DNA from: Paraburkholderia dinghuensis
GTDB taxonomy: Bacteria; Pseudomonadota; Gammaproteobacteria; Burkholderiales; Burkholderiaceae
Length of the DNA: 64,000 nt
NCBI RefSeq assembly: GCF_003837865.1
Contig: NZ_RQIS01000010.1
Coordinates: 1-64,000 of the forward strand
Direction: 5' to 3'
The notes under the pieces were generated by a model. The model made no database searches. It was given only the letters and a program-made list of their open reading frames with translations, and had not been told where the DNA came from. Shown one piece after another: positions 36,141-43,803 of the stretch. The number at the start of each line of letters is the position of its first letter. Position 1 is the stretch's first letter. A program made the position numbers and the translations under genes.

Positions 36141-37018
36141 GGCAGAGTCGAAGTGGAGGGAAAGGCAGCCGCGCCGATCGCAGAGGCTGCATCGCGCAGC
36201 GCACGCACCACCGCACCGGACGCGCGCACGTCGAGCGAAGCGCTCGCGCCGATGGCGGTCAGCGTGAGGCGCAGTGCGTGCGCTTCGTCGAATACGGGCA
36301 CGCAGACACTGCTTACGCCGGGGCTCGGTGCGTCGATACCGGTTTCGAAACCGCGCTTGCGGATGGTGTCGAGCGTGGCGGAAAACGCGGCGTCCGAGGC
36401 CGGTTCGAGCGCGGCATCGCGTTGTGCGTGCGTGGCGCGCTGGGCGGCCTGGTTCTTCCACATTGCGCGCATCGCGTCGGGTGCGAGCCAGGCGCAGAAC
36501 ACGCGGCCCGTGGACGTTCCCGGCAGCGACATCACCGTACCGACGTGCAGGTTCACATGCAGCGGCAGGCTCGCGTGCTCGTAGCGCACGATGGTCGGCC
36601 CTTGCGGTCCGGCGATGCACAGCGCGACGCTGCAGCCGAGCGTCTGGGCAAGCGCCGCCGCGCGCGGCACGGCCTCGCGCAAGGCAGGCTGCTGCGCGAG
36701 ATGCAGGAGGCCGAGGCGCAGCGCGAGCGGCCCCGGCTCGTAGCGGCCCGATAGCGCGTCGCGCTTGATCAGGCCAAGGCGCGTGAGGCTCACCAGATAG
36801 GCATGCGCCTGGCTCGACGGCAACTCGCTCGTGGTCGCGAGATCGGCGGGTGCGAGCGGCGCGCGTGCTTGCGCGAGCGCGAGCAACAGCCGGCCGCCTA
36901 CCTCGACACTCTGGATGCCGCGCTGCGTCCGCCCGGCGGCCGTCTCGGGCGGCGCGAGCGCTGCGTGCTCGTTGCGACGTCTGTTCACACCTGGTCTCTG
37001 GCTGAAAAAGGGGTTCAT
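36107..37018 (-). CDS. IclR-family transcriptional regulator (paralogue)
   Basis: The 303-residue IclR protein has the same layout as its neighbour: RTQRGIQSVEVGGRLLLAL and SSQAHAYLVSLTRLGLIKRD in the winged helix, and HVNLHVGTVMSLPGTSTGRVFCAWL in the effector domain. The start is at MNPFFSQRPG; the longer frame upstream is not conserved-looking. It is divergent from the metallo-hydrolase operon, and a palindrome overlapping that operon's promoter lies about 60 bp from its start. It is probably the direct regulator of that operon, responding to an aromatic or organic acid. Confidence 0.88.
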   Translation of the reverse strand: MNPFFSQRPGVNRRRNEHAALAPPETAAGRTQRGIQSVEVGGRLLLALAQARAPLAPADLATTSELPSSQAHAYLVSLTRLGLIKRDALSGRYEPGPLALRLGLLHLAQQPALREAVPRAAALAQTLGCSVALCIAGPQGPTIVRYEHASLPLHVNLHVGTVMSLPGTSTGRVFCAWLAPDAMRAMWKNQAAQRATHAQRDAALEPASDAAFSATLDTIRKRGFETGIDAPSPGVSSVCVPVFDEAHALRLTLTAIGASASLDVRASGAVVRALRDAASAIGAAAFPSTSTLPCPEQAPGLRA

Positions 37019-37074
37019 GTTAACCGAACGGGCGGCCCGCATCGGCAGTTGCGGCTGCCGCTGTTCGTTAATTT

Positions 37075-37123
37075 ATAGCGAGTATATTCGCTATTGACAA
37101 ATTTTCTGGAGGGGGCCTAAGAT
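37075..37123 (+). promoter_or_regulatory. Promoter of the MBL/monooxygenase operon with IclR-type operator
   Basis: A sigma70 promoter is visible: TTGACA (37094-37099), 18-bp spacer, TAAGAT (37118-37123). The palindrome ATAGCGA-GTATAT-TCGCTAT (37075-37094) runs into the first base of the -35 box. It lies between the divergent IclR gene and the operon, which fits direct control by IclR. Confidence 0.7.
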
Positions 37124-37259
37124 GGCCTCACCCCGGTAGAACCACGATCGATTCATTCCAACACGGGGCGAGACATCCTGACTGGCCGGCGCCGCTCGCG
37201 CGCTGCCGTGCGCGCTCGCCTCGCGTTCCCCAACACGTCCCACGATACGGAGACTCACG

Positions 37260-38219
37260 ATGGCAAAGGCGTTCGCATCCCAGGCCGACCTCGAAGAGAA
37301 GAAGGTCACCTTTACGCAGCTCTCTGAAAACGCCTACGCGTACACGACGGAAGGTGATCCGAACTCGGGCGTCATCATCGGCGACGACGGCGTGCTGATC
37401 GTCGACACCACGGCGACGCCCGCCATGGCGCAGGATCTGATCGCGAAGATCCGCAGCGTCACCGACAAGCCCATCAAGTACGTCGTGCTCTCGCACTATC
37501 ACGCGGTGCGCGTGCTGGGCGCATCGGCGTATTTCAAGGAAGGCGCGCAGCAGATCATCGCGAGCCGCGGCACGTACGAGATGATCGTCGAGCGCGGCGA
37601 GGCCGACATGAAGTCCGAGATCGAGCGTTTCCCACGTCTTTTCGCGGGCGTCGAGACCGTGCCTGGCCTGACCTGGCCGACGCTCGTGTTCGAGAAAGAA
37701 ATCACGCTTTACCTCGGCAAGCTCGAAGTGAAGATCGCGCACCTGGGCGCGGGTCACACGAAGGGCGACACCGTGGTGTGGCTGCCGTCGCAGAAGGTGC
37801 TGTTCTCGGGCGACCTCGTGGAGTACGACGCCGCGTGCTATTGCGGCGACGCGCAACTCGCCGACTGGCCCGCCACGCTCGAAGCGCTGCGCGCGCTGAA
37901 CCCCGAAAAGCTCGTGCCGGGCCGCGGCCCCGCGCTCCTGACGCCCGAGGAAGTGGACAAGGGCCTCGATTACACGAAGGATTTCGTGACGACGCTGCTC
38001 GCGCAAGGCCACAAGGCGGTCGAACGCAAGCTCGATCTGAAAGCGTCGATGGCGCTCACGCGCGAAGCGATGGACCCGAAGTTCGGGCATGTGTTCATCT
38101 ACGAGCACTGCCTGCCGTTCGATGTTTCGCGTGCTTATGACGAAGCCAGCGGCATCAAGCATCCGCGCATCTGGACGGCGCAGCGCGACAAGGAAATGTG
38201 GGACGCGTTGCAGGGGTGA
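37260..38219 (+). CDS. Metallo-beta-lactamase-fold hydrolase lacking the Zn2 ligands
   Basis: The 319-residue protein has an MBL fold (SGVIIGDDGVLIVDTTATP, LGAGHTKGDTVVWLP, VLFSGDLVEYD). The usual HxHxDH motif reads HYHAVR (His79, His81, Val83, Arg84), and the last histidine (PGHG) is PGRG (Arg222). Thus the Zn1 set (His79, His81, His166) and bridging Asp185 remain, while three Zn2 ligands are gone. It may be a mononuclear enzyme or act on an unusual ester or lactone. It is the first gene of an IclR-linked operon with a flavin monooxygenase, which suggests breakdown of an aromatic compound. The substrate is unknown. Confidence 0.85.
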   Translation: MAKAFASQADLEEKKVTFTQLSENAYAYTTEGDPNSGVIIGDDGVLIVDTTATPAMAQDLIAKIRSVTDKPIKYVVLSHYHAVRVLGASAYFKEGAQQIIASRGTYEMIVERGEADMKSEIERFPRLFAGVETVPGLTWPTLVFEKEITLYLGKLEVKIAHLGAGHTKGDTVVWLPSQKVLFSGDLVEYDAACYCGDAQLADWPATLEALRALNPEKLVPGRGPALLTPEEVDKGLDYTKDFVTTLLAQGHKAVERKLDLKASMALTREAMDPKFGHVFIYEHCLPFDVSRAYDEASGIKHPRIWTAQRDKEMWDALQG

Positions 38220-38233
38220 TGAAGCGCGAGGGG

Positions 38234-38275
38234 ATGGGGCTGGAATTGGCGCATTAGTGCTTACTCCGGCCCGAT
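38234..38275. repeat. Palindromic element, copy D (degenerate)
   Basis: Arms GGGCTGGA and CTCCGGCCC surround GGCGCATTAGTGC. It is a diverged member of the 34-bp family, just after the metallo-hydrolase stop. Confidence 0.65.
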
Positions 38276-38280
38276 GCAGA

Positions 38281-38300
38281 GCACTTACTCAGGTCGACAG
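38281..38300. repeat. Palindromic element, partial copy E
   Basis: Only the right half of the element is present (CTTACTCAGGTCGACAG), including the conserved TCGACAG flank. It is a truncated copy wedged between copies D and F. Confidence 0.6.
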
Positions 38301-38310
38301 CGCTGCATGG

Positions 38311-38344
38311 GACCTGAGTAAGCGCTAAAGCGCCAACTCAGGTC
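38311..38344. repeat. 34-bp palindromic element, copy F (5' of the monooxygenase)
   Basis: Arms GACCTGAGT and ACTCAGGTC surround AAGCGCTAAAGCGCCA. It is preceded by CATGG and followed by CGACA, as in copy G. The monooxygenase ATG lies 31 bp further on, after a separate GGGAGA ribosome site. Confidence 0.88.
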
Positions 38345-38375
38345 GACAAAAAACAAGAGACCGGGAGACACACCG

Positions 38376-40088
38376 ATGATCGACTATCAGACGCTGACGT
38401 TCGACTACACACCCAGCTACGAACAGAGTGCGAACGCAAAGGCGAACATGCATCCGGTGGCCGTGATCGGTGCCGGGCCTGTGGGCCTCGCCGCCGCCAT
38501 CGATCTCGCGCAGCAAGGCGTGAACGTGGTGCTCGTCGACGATGACTGCACGCTCTCGACGGGCTCGCGGGCGATCTGCTTCTCGAAGCGTTCGCTCGAC
38601 ATCTTCGACCGGCTTGGCTGCGGCGAGCGCATGGTCGAGAAGGGCGTGAGCTGGAACGTCGGCAAGGTGTTCCGCAAGGACGAGCTGGTCTACTCATTCA
38701 ACCTGCTGCCGGAGACCGGGCATCATCGCCCGGCGTTCATCAATCTTCAGCAGTACTACGTGGAAGGCTTCCTGCTGGAGCGCGCGCAAGCACTACCGAA
38801 CCTCGAAATCCGCTGGAAAAACAAGGTGACGAGCCTCGTGCAACGCGGCACGCCTGGCACGGCCGACGCGCACGTTGCGCTGACCGTCGATACGCCCGAT
38901 GGCCCGTATCAACTGCTCGCGCGCTACGCGGTCGCGGCAGATGGCTCGCGCAGCCCCGTGCGCACGATGATGGGCCTCGACAGCCATGGCCGCACGTTCA
39001 AGGACCGCTTCCTGATCGCCGACGTCAAGATGGAAGCGGACTTCCCGACTGAACGCTGGTTCTGGTTCGATCCGCCGTTCCATCCGAATCAGTCGGTGCT
39101 GCTGCATCGCCAGCCCGACAACGTCTGGCGCATCGACTTCCAGCTCGGCTGGGACGCCGATCCGGTGGTCGAGAAAACGCCCGAGCGCGTGATCCCTCGC
39201 GTGCGCGCGCTGCTCGGTCCGGACGTGAAGTTCGAACTGGAGTGGGTGAGTATCTACACGTTCTCGTGTCTGCGCATGGACCGCTTCCGGCACGGCAATG
39301 TGCTGTTCGCGGGCGACTCGGCGCACCTCGTTTCGCCGTTCGGCGCGCGCGGCGCGAACAGCGGCTTTCAGGATGGGGAGAACCTGGCGTGGAAGCTCGC
39401 AGCCGTGCTGGAGAACCGCGCACCGGATGCGCTGCTCGACACGTATGGGAGCGAACGCGAATACGCCGCCGATGAAAACCTGCGCAATTCCACGCGCTCG
39501 ACCGACTTCATCACGCCGAAGAGCGCAGTGAGCCGTGTGTTCCGCGACGCCGTGCTCACGCTCGCTCGCGAGCACGCGTTTGCGCGGCAGCTCGTGAACA
39601 GCGGGCGGCTTTCGGTGCCAGCGGTGTTGCGCGAATCGCCGTTGAACACGCCAGACGAAGACGCGTTCAGCTCATCGATGGAGCCGGGTGCTTCATGCGT
39701 CGATGCGCCGGTGCTTGACGGCGCCGGACGCGAAGACTGGCTGCTCGCCCATCTCGGCGACCGCTTCACCGGACTCGTGTTTTGTCGTGCGGCCTCGCCG
39801 TTGGATAGTCAAACGCTCGATGCATTGCAGACGCTCGCGTGCGGACCGATGCCGCTCGCCTTCGTCGTGATGCTCGAGGGCGATGCCGCGGTGCCGGCGG
39901 GCCTGCCGGAAACGGCTGTGATTCTGCGCGATGTGCGAGGGCTCGCGGCGCAGCGTTACGGTGCCGAGGACGGCGCGTTCTACCTGATTCGTCCGGACCA
40001 GCACGTCTGCGCACGCTTCAAACGCTTCAATGCGGCGCGCGTCGAAGCCGCGCTCACGCGGGCGTTGTGCGTGCAGGGCACGGCGTAA
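38376..40088 (+). CDS. FAD-dependent aromatic monooxygenase, class A (MhpA/PheA-like)
   Basis: This is a 570-residue flavoprotein hydroxylase. The FAD motif is VAVIGAGPVGLAAAIDLA (GAGPVG at 32-37). The DG motif is AVAADGSRSPVR and the GD motif is GDSAHLVSPFGARGANSGFQD. A C-terminal thioredoxin-like tail of about 150 residues is also present, as in 3-(3-hydroxyphenyl)propionate and phenol hydroxylases. It would hydroxylate an aromatic ring using NAD(P)H and oxygen. It stands between the unusual MBL protein and a DUF2783 gene in one direction. The exact substrate is not readable. Confidence 0.87.
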   Translation: MIDYQTLTFDYTPSYEQSANAKANMHPVAVIGAGPVGLAAAIDLAQQGVNVVLVDDDCTLSTGSRAICFSKRSLDIFDRLGCGERMVEKGVSWNVGKVFRKDELVYSFNLLPETGHHRPAFINLQQYYVEGFLLERAQALPNLEIRWKNKVTSLVQRGTPGTADAHVALTVDTPDGPYQLLARYAVAADGSRSPVRTMMGLDSHGRTFKDRFLIADVKMEADFPTERWFWFDPPFHPNQSVLLHRQPDNVWRIDFQLGWDADPVVEKTPERVIPRVRALLGPDVKFELEWVSIYTFSCLRMDRFRHGNVLFAGDSAHLVSPFGARGANSGFQDGENLAWKLAAVLENRAPDALLDTYGSEREYAADENLRNSTRSTDFITPKSAVSRVFRDAVLTLAREHAFARQLVNSGRLSVPAVLRESPLNTPDEDAFSSSMEPGASCVDAPVLDGAGREDWLLAHLGDRFTGLVFCRAASPLDSQTLDALQTLACGPMPLAFVVMLEGDAAVPAGLPETAVILRDVRGLAAQRYGAEDGAFYLIRPDQHVCARFKRFNAARVEAALTRALCVQGTA

Positions 40089-40155
40089 AACGACAAGCGG
40101 ACCACGGTCACCGCGCGGCGGCCGTGGTCCGCTCGAATGAATGAACTTTGCATGG

Positions 40156-40189
40156 GACCAGAGTAAGCGCTTAAGCGCTTACTCTGGTC
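40156..40189. repeat. 34-bp palindromic element, copy G (perfect palindrome, 5' of DUF2783)
   Basis: The left half GACCAGAGTAAGCGCTT is followed by its exact reverse complement, giving a 34-bp perfect palindrome. The next bases, GACAGGAGACAACG, are the ribosome site of the DUF2783 gene, whose ATG lies 14 bp past the element. Confidence 0.95.
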
Positions 40190-40203
40190 GACAGGAGACA
40201 ACG

Positions 40204-40431
40204 ATGCTCAATACCCAACCGAACCTGGCGCGCCCCGACGACTTCTACGAAGCGCTCATCGATATGCATCGCGATCTGGACGAGGCGCAAAGCCAGTCGG
40301 CGAACGCACAATTGATCCTGCTGCTGGCGAATCACGTAGGCGAGCACGCGGCGCTGATGGACGCGATCCGCCTGGCGCGTGCAGGGGTGGCGTCCGCGGC
40401 GGGCACAAGTGTCGGCGAGATCGCAGCGTGA
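40204..40431 (+). CDS. DUF2783-family small protein
   Basis: The 75-residue acidic, helical, soluble protein (DDFYEALIDMHRDLDEAQSQ, ANAQLILLLANHVGEHAALMDAI) matches the DUF2783 family, which is commonly found beside flavin monooxygenases in beta-proteobacteria. It may be a small partner of the monooxygenase or the MBL protein; no function is established. The ATG follows GACAGGAGACAACG, within the flank of a perfect palindromic element. Confidence 0.8.
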   Translation: MLNTQPNLARPDDFYEALIDMHRDLDEAQSQSANAQLILLLANHVGEHAALMDAIRLARAGVASAAGTSVGEIAA

Positions 40432-40542
40432 GCGTCTGAACGGCGGCGTTGAACGCCAAACGCCGCGCCGTCACGCCGGTCATCGCGCGCTTTGCGAATC
40501 GAGACGCACCCGATGCCGACGCAACCAATAGAGACGTACCGG

Positions 40543-41025
40543 CTACACCTGCATCGACGGCACATCCTTCATGCAGCGCAGCGCAAACATCGACCGGCTG
40601 TGCCGGATGCCTGCAATGCGATAAAGCTTCTCGCGCAGGAAGCGTTCGTAACCCGCGGTTCCGTCGACCGCGACCTTGATCCAGTAGTCGTACTCGCCCG
40701 AGACGAGATAGGCCTCCAGCACCTCGGGCAGCGCGGCGAGCGCTTCACCAAAGCGCGCGAGGGCGTCGTCCTCGTGGCGGTCTAGCGTCACTTCCAGAAT
40801 CACGATGTCCGCGTAGCCCAGCCTTTGCTGGTTCACGAGGGCAACGTAGCCATCGATGTAGCCATCGGCTTCAAGCTGGCGGGTGCGGTTCCAGCACGCG
40901 GTCGTCGACATGCCCACCTGTTCGGCCAGTTCCGCGTTCGAGACGCGTGCGTTCTTCTGCAGCGCGCGCAGGATCTTGTGGTCCTGGTTGTCGAGCGTTC
41001 GGGTGGGGCGTTCGCGGGCGGTCAT
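40543..41025 (-). CDS. Lrp/AsnC-family transcriptional regulator
   Basis: The 160-residue protein has an N-terminal helix-turn-helix (about residues 12-60: LDNQDHKILRALQKNARVSNAELAEQVGMSTTACWNRTRQLEADGYI) and a C-terminal RAM ligand-binding domain (EVTLDRHEDDALARFGEALAALPEVLEAYLVSGEYDYWIKVAV). It is divergent from a LysE-type amino-acid exporter and probably activates it in response to an amino acid. A palindrome lies 10 bp upstream of its start. Confidence 0.9.
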   Translation of the reverse strand: MTARERPTRTLDNQDHKILRALQKNARVSNAELAEQVGMSTTACWNRTRQLEADGYIDGYVALVNQQRLGYADIVILEVTLDRHEDDALARFGEALAALPEVLEAYLVSGEYDYWIKVAVDGTAGYERFLREKLYRIAGIRHSRSMFALRCMKDVPSMQV

Positions 41026-41353
41026 GGTGAATAGGAATTCTGTTCAGAGAATTCGTATATTACCGGAAGGATGTTCTGCGCTGGACGTCAATCTGCACAA
41101 AAACGGAAGCCTATACGAGGAACCGGACGGTATATTTTCCGACATGCCTTCACGCCCGGCACGACCCGTGCGGCCACCTCGCCGACGCGGGGCGCGCCGC
41201 CGATGCCACGAGCAGCGGCGGACCGTCAGGCCGGGATACCGTCTTATCGCAGCGGCCGCCGGGCGTTTCACGCGAAATCCGCAGGAGGAGCGTCCGAAGG
41301 GCGTGAAGGCATGCAAATACCCCGATTCCATTGCCTCACGCACAAGAACAACG
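41026..41353. promoter_or_regulatory. Divergent lrp-lysE control region with candidate operator
   Basis: GAATTCT-GTTCAG-AGAATTC (41035-41054), a perfect 7-bp inverted repeat, sits just in front of the Lrp gene. It suits an Lrp-type dimer site for autoregulation and control of the exporter. No coding region is supported in the remaining 300 bp. Confidence 0.5.
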
Positions 41354-41974
41354 ATGTCGATCCAGCTGTATCTGTCTTTTCTCGCCGCCGCGCTGGTGCT
41401 CGTCTACACCCCCGGACCCGTGAACGTGCTGACCATGAGTCAGGCACTGCGCGCGGGCTGGCGCCGCGCGCTGCCCTGCGTCTGGGGCGGGACGGCCGCC
41501 GTGCTGCTCCAGCTTGCCCTGACTGCGCTCTGCCTCAATTCCCTGCTTCTCATCAGTGAGCACTCGCTAACGATGCTGCGCTGGCTCGGCGCGGCTTATC
41601 TCGTCTGGCTCGGCTTCAAGCAATGGCGCAGCGGCGCACTCGCCGAACCGGGCGTCAATGCGTCCAGTGACAGCCAGCGCGGCCTGTTCTGGCGCGGTTT
41701 CGCTACGTCGGGGCTCAATCCGAAGACGCTGCTGTTCTTTCCGTCGTTTTTTCCGCAGTTCATGAGCACCGGCGCGCAATGGAGCGCCAACCGTCAATAC
41801 CTGGTGCTGGCTGCGACGTTTGTCGTGCTGTTCGCGCTTGGCGTGGCGTCGATGGCGCTTTTCTCGCATCGGTTGCGCCACGTGCTGCAACGGCCGAAGC
41901 GCGCTCGCGCGGTGAACCGGCTGATGGGCAGCCTGCTGGTCGGGATGGGGGCGATGATGGCGGGGCTGCGCTGA
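41354..41974 (+). CDS. LysE/RhtB-family amino-acid exporter
   Basis: The 206-residue membrane protein has about six helices. It carries the family start motif LVYTPGPVNVLTMSQALRAGWRRAL and the middle block WLGAAYLVWLGFKQWRSG, with GLNPKTLLFFPSFFPQF further on. Members export amino acids or related metabolites. The divergent Lrp-type regulator supports an amino-acid substrate. The ATG is that of MSIQLYLSFL; longer frames upstream run through the control region. Confidence 0.88.
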   Translation: MSIQLYLSFLAAALVLVYTPGPVNVLTMSQALRAGWRRALPCVWGGTAAVLLQLALTALCLNSLLLISEHSLTMLRWLGAAYLVWLGFKQWRSGALAEPGVNASSDSQRGLFWRGFATSGLNPKTLLFFPSFFPQFMSTGAQWSANRQYLVLAATFVVLFALGVASMALFSHRLRHVLQRPKRARAVNRLMGSLLVGMGAMMAGLR

Positions 41975-42010
41975 GGGCGCCGCGTGATCCTTCGCATGCC
42001 GCGAAGGGCG

Positions 42011-42028
42011 TGTGAGCGAGCGCTCACA
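42011..42028. other. Palindrome between convergent lysE and DUF2242 genes
   Basis: TGTGAGCG-AG-CGCTCACA is a perfect 8-bp inverted repeat in the 86-bp convergent gap. With a 2-nt centre and no U-run it is not a standard terminator; it could block converging transcription. Confidence 0.4.
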
Positions 42029-42060
42029 TATCGTTGTGGTCCCTCAGGCGCTAGGGGTGC

Positions 42061-43014
42061 TCAAGGCGCAGCGGGTGTCGTTGCCGACGGTGCTGCGCTG
42101 CTGGCGTTGGCCGCCGGAGCCGGCGAAACCGCGGCCGAAGAGACAGTCGCCGAACTGGCAGCCGCTGGCGCTGCCGCGGTTGCCTTGCTTTCTGGCGATA
42201 TCGCGGCAGGCGCGGTGCTGGCGGAATGTGCGACGGCGGGGGACGTGAGCGTCGTCACAGGCGCCGCGCTCGCTGTCACGCCGGTTGACGCCACATTGGG
42301 TTGCACTCCCGCTGCGGCGGCTGGCACGACCGGCGCAAGCACAGGCGTTGCCGCGCCCGGCACCGTCAGCGGTTGCGGCGCCAGTGTGCTGACCGCCGCA
42401 GTCGCCGGCAAAACGATCGGCGGCAGTGGCGTGATCTTGATCGCACCCCCATCCGGCACCGCTTCGCTGCGCGCTGCTGTGCCCAGATAGCGGCCGACCA
42501 GCTCGAAGAAACGTTCGTAAAAAACCTTCGACTGGATCGTTTCGCTGGAAATCTTGACCATCGAGTCGCTGTTCGAGCGGATCGGCAACGAGACCGACCC
42601 CAGAATCGACAGCCCCACGCTGGCCGACGTATCGCTCTTCTTCAACGCATAGCCGTTCTGCACGGCGTTCACGTAGACCACGCTCGTGTTCGAGGCATCG
42701 CCGTCCGTGCAGACCGCGTGCACTTCGACGACGATGTGCGAATCGCTCTCGGGCTGGAAGTTCTTCGTGGCGTCGACGGTGTCGTTGTGCGTCATCGTCG
42801 TCATGTAGCCCTGGCTCAGCAGGGCGCGGCGCGACGCTTCACAGGCTTCGGCACTCGCATAGGCGAAGTTGTGCGAGAACTGGTTCGGCGCGCTGCTCAG
42901 CAACTGATCGTCCGAGAATTTTGGCTTCGTCGACGAGCACGCGCTCACGGCGACGACAGCCGCCGCGACAAGCGGACTCAGCAAGTAGAGGGCAATTCTC
43001 GGGAAACGGGGCAT
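42061..43014 (-). CDS. DUF2242 lipoprotein with Ala/Pro/Ser-rich tail
   Basis: The 317-residue protein starts with a lipoprotein signal (MPRFPRIALYLLSPLVAAAVVAVSAC; the lipobox cysteine is followed by SSTKPKFSDDQLL). A DUF2242 domain follows (about residues 30-185, with the FSHNFAYASAEACEASRRALLSQGY block). The last 120 residues are a low-complexity run of Ala, Pro, Ser, Thr and Val that looks disordered, like a periplasmic linker. Function is unknown. The ATG at MPRFPRIAL is preferred; an in-frame start 14 codons upstream is possible. Confidence 0.83.
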   Translation of the reverse strand: MPRFPRIALYLLSPLVAAAVVAVSACSSTKPKFSDDQLLSSAPNQFSHNFAYASAEACEASRRALLSQGYMTTMTHNDTVDATKNFQPESDSHIVVEVHAVCTDGDASNTSVVYVNAVQNGYALKKSDTSASVGLSILGSVSLPIRSNSDSMVKISSETIQSKVFYERFFELVGRYLGTAARSEAVPDGGAIKITPLPPIVLPATAAVSTLAPQPLTVPGAATPVLAPVVPAAAAGVQPNVASTGVTASAAPVTTLTSPAVAHSASTAPAAISPESKATAAAPAAASSATVSSAAVSPAPAANASSAAPSATTPAAP

Positions 43015-43344
43015 GTTCAGATTGGGCAGCGCAGCAATGCATCGGACGGCATGCATTGTAGTTCGGTTCCGGTGCGCATGTCGGAAACGCCCTTTTTTTG
43101 CTGCGACCCTGAAATCTGGCTAGTGGAGCATATGCCGCTTGTCGCGCGCGTGATTGATGTAGCGCGTTTCAGCTTGAGCGGAATTCGGCGCATGCGATCA
43201 CGGTGCGGCTCGACATCTCGTTCGAAACCGGGCGGGCGTGCAAGAGGCACACGCGCGCATTACGCGGCGTGAGGTCGTGATCGGGGATGTTTGTGCTGCG
43301 CAACGCATCCGGTACGCCGGACGGCGCGCCGAGCGTCGCAGCAC
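43015..43344. other. Intergenic region upstream of the DUF2242 gene
   Basis: About 330 bp between the rubredoxin stop and the DUF2242 start, both on the minus strand. It presumably holds the DUF2242 promoter. I found no motif, RNA or gene that I can support. Confidence 0.4.
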
Positions 43345-43764
43345 TCAGAACTCGACGAGCGCGAAATCGTCTTTGCCAACGTCGCAGAGCGGGCAGCGCC
43401 AGTCTTCGGGCACGTCGGCCCAGCGGGTGCCGGGCGCGAGACCGTCGTCGGGGGCGCCGGTCTCTTCGTCGTAGACCCAGCCGCAGATCACACAGACCCA
43501 CTGCTTGAAGCCGTCGCCGGAAGACGTTGTGTTCGCATCCGAGGCGACCAGGTTCGTGTCGGCATCGTTCGCGGACAGCGTGTCGAGCGCGACGACGAGC
43601 GGCGCCGATGTGCCGCCTTCGCGGGCGTCCAGTTGGGTCTGCAGCGTTTTCAGCAGCCGGGCGGCTTCGTCGGCGGTGAGGTCGATCCAGAAGGGATCGC
43701 CTGCGCCGTCATTCAGGCGTTCGGGGGAAAACTGGATTTCGAGGGCAACGCCTTTCTTGTACAT
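43345..43764 (-). CDS. Rubredoxin with N-terminal extension
   Basis: The 139-residue protein ends with a complete rubredoxin domain (about residues 87-139). Its iron ligands are Cys91, Cys94, Cys124 and Cys127 (VCVICGWVYDE, RCPLCDVG). It is a one-electron carrier in the cytosol. The first 80 residues form an unrelated region (MYKKGVALEIQFSPE, PFWIDLTADEAARLLKTLQTQL) plus a Ser/Asp/Thr linker; I do not recognise this domain. Typical rubredoxins have about 55 residues, so this is an unusual fusion. The ATG at MYKKG is used; an in-frame TTG two codons earlier is less likely. Confidence 0.88.
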   Translation of the reverse strand: MYKKGVALEIQFSPERLNDGAGDPFWIDLTADEAARLLKTLQTQLDAREGGTSAPLVVALDTLSANDADTNLVASDANTTSSGDGFKQWVCVICGWVYDEETGAPDDGLAPGTRWADVPEDWRCPLCDVGKDDFALVEF

Positions 43765-43803
43765 GGGCAAAAACGGGGCGGGCTATCCGGAGGACTGCCG
43801 CGC

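Noticed and set aside
18861-40189. Palindromic elements as ordinary terminators
   Set aside because: They lack U-runs and in four cases sit directly upstream of start codons rather than after stops.
43015-43344. Coding region upstream of the DUF2242 gene
   Set aside because: Frames here are extensions of shadows of the rubredoxin gene, with no motif or start signal.
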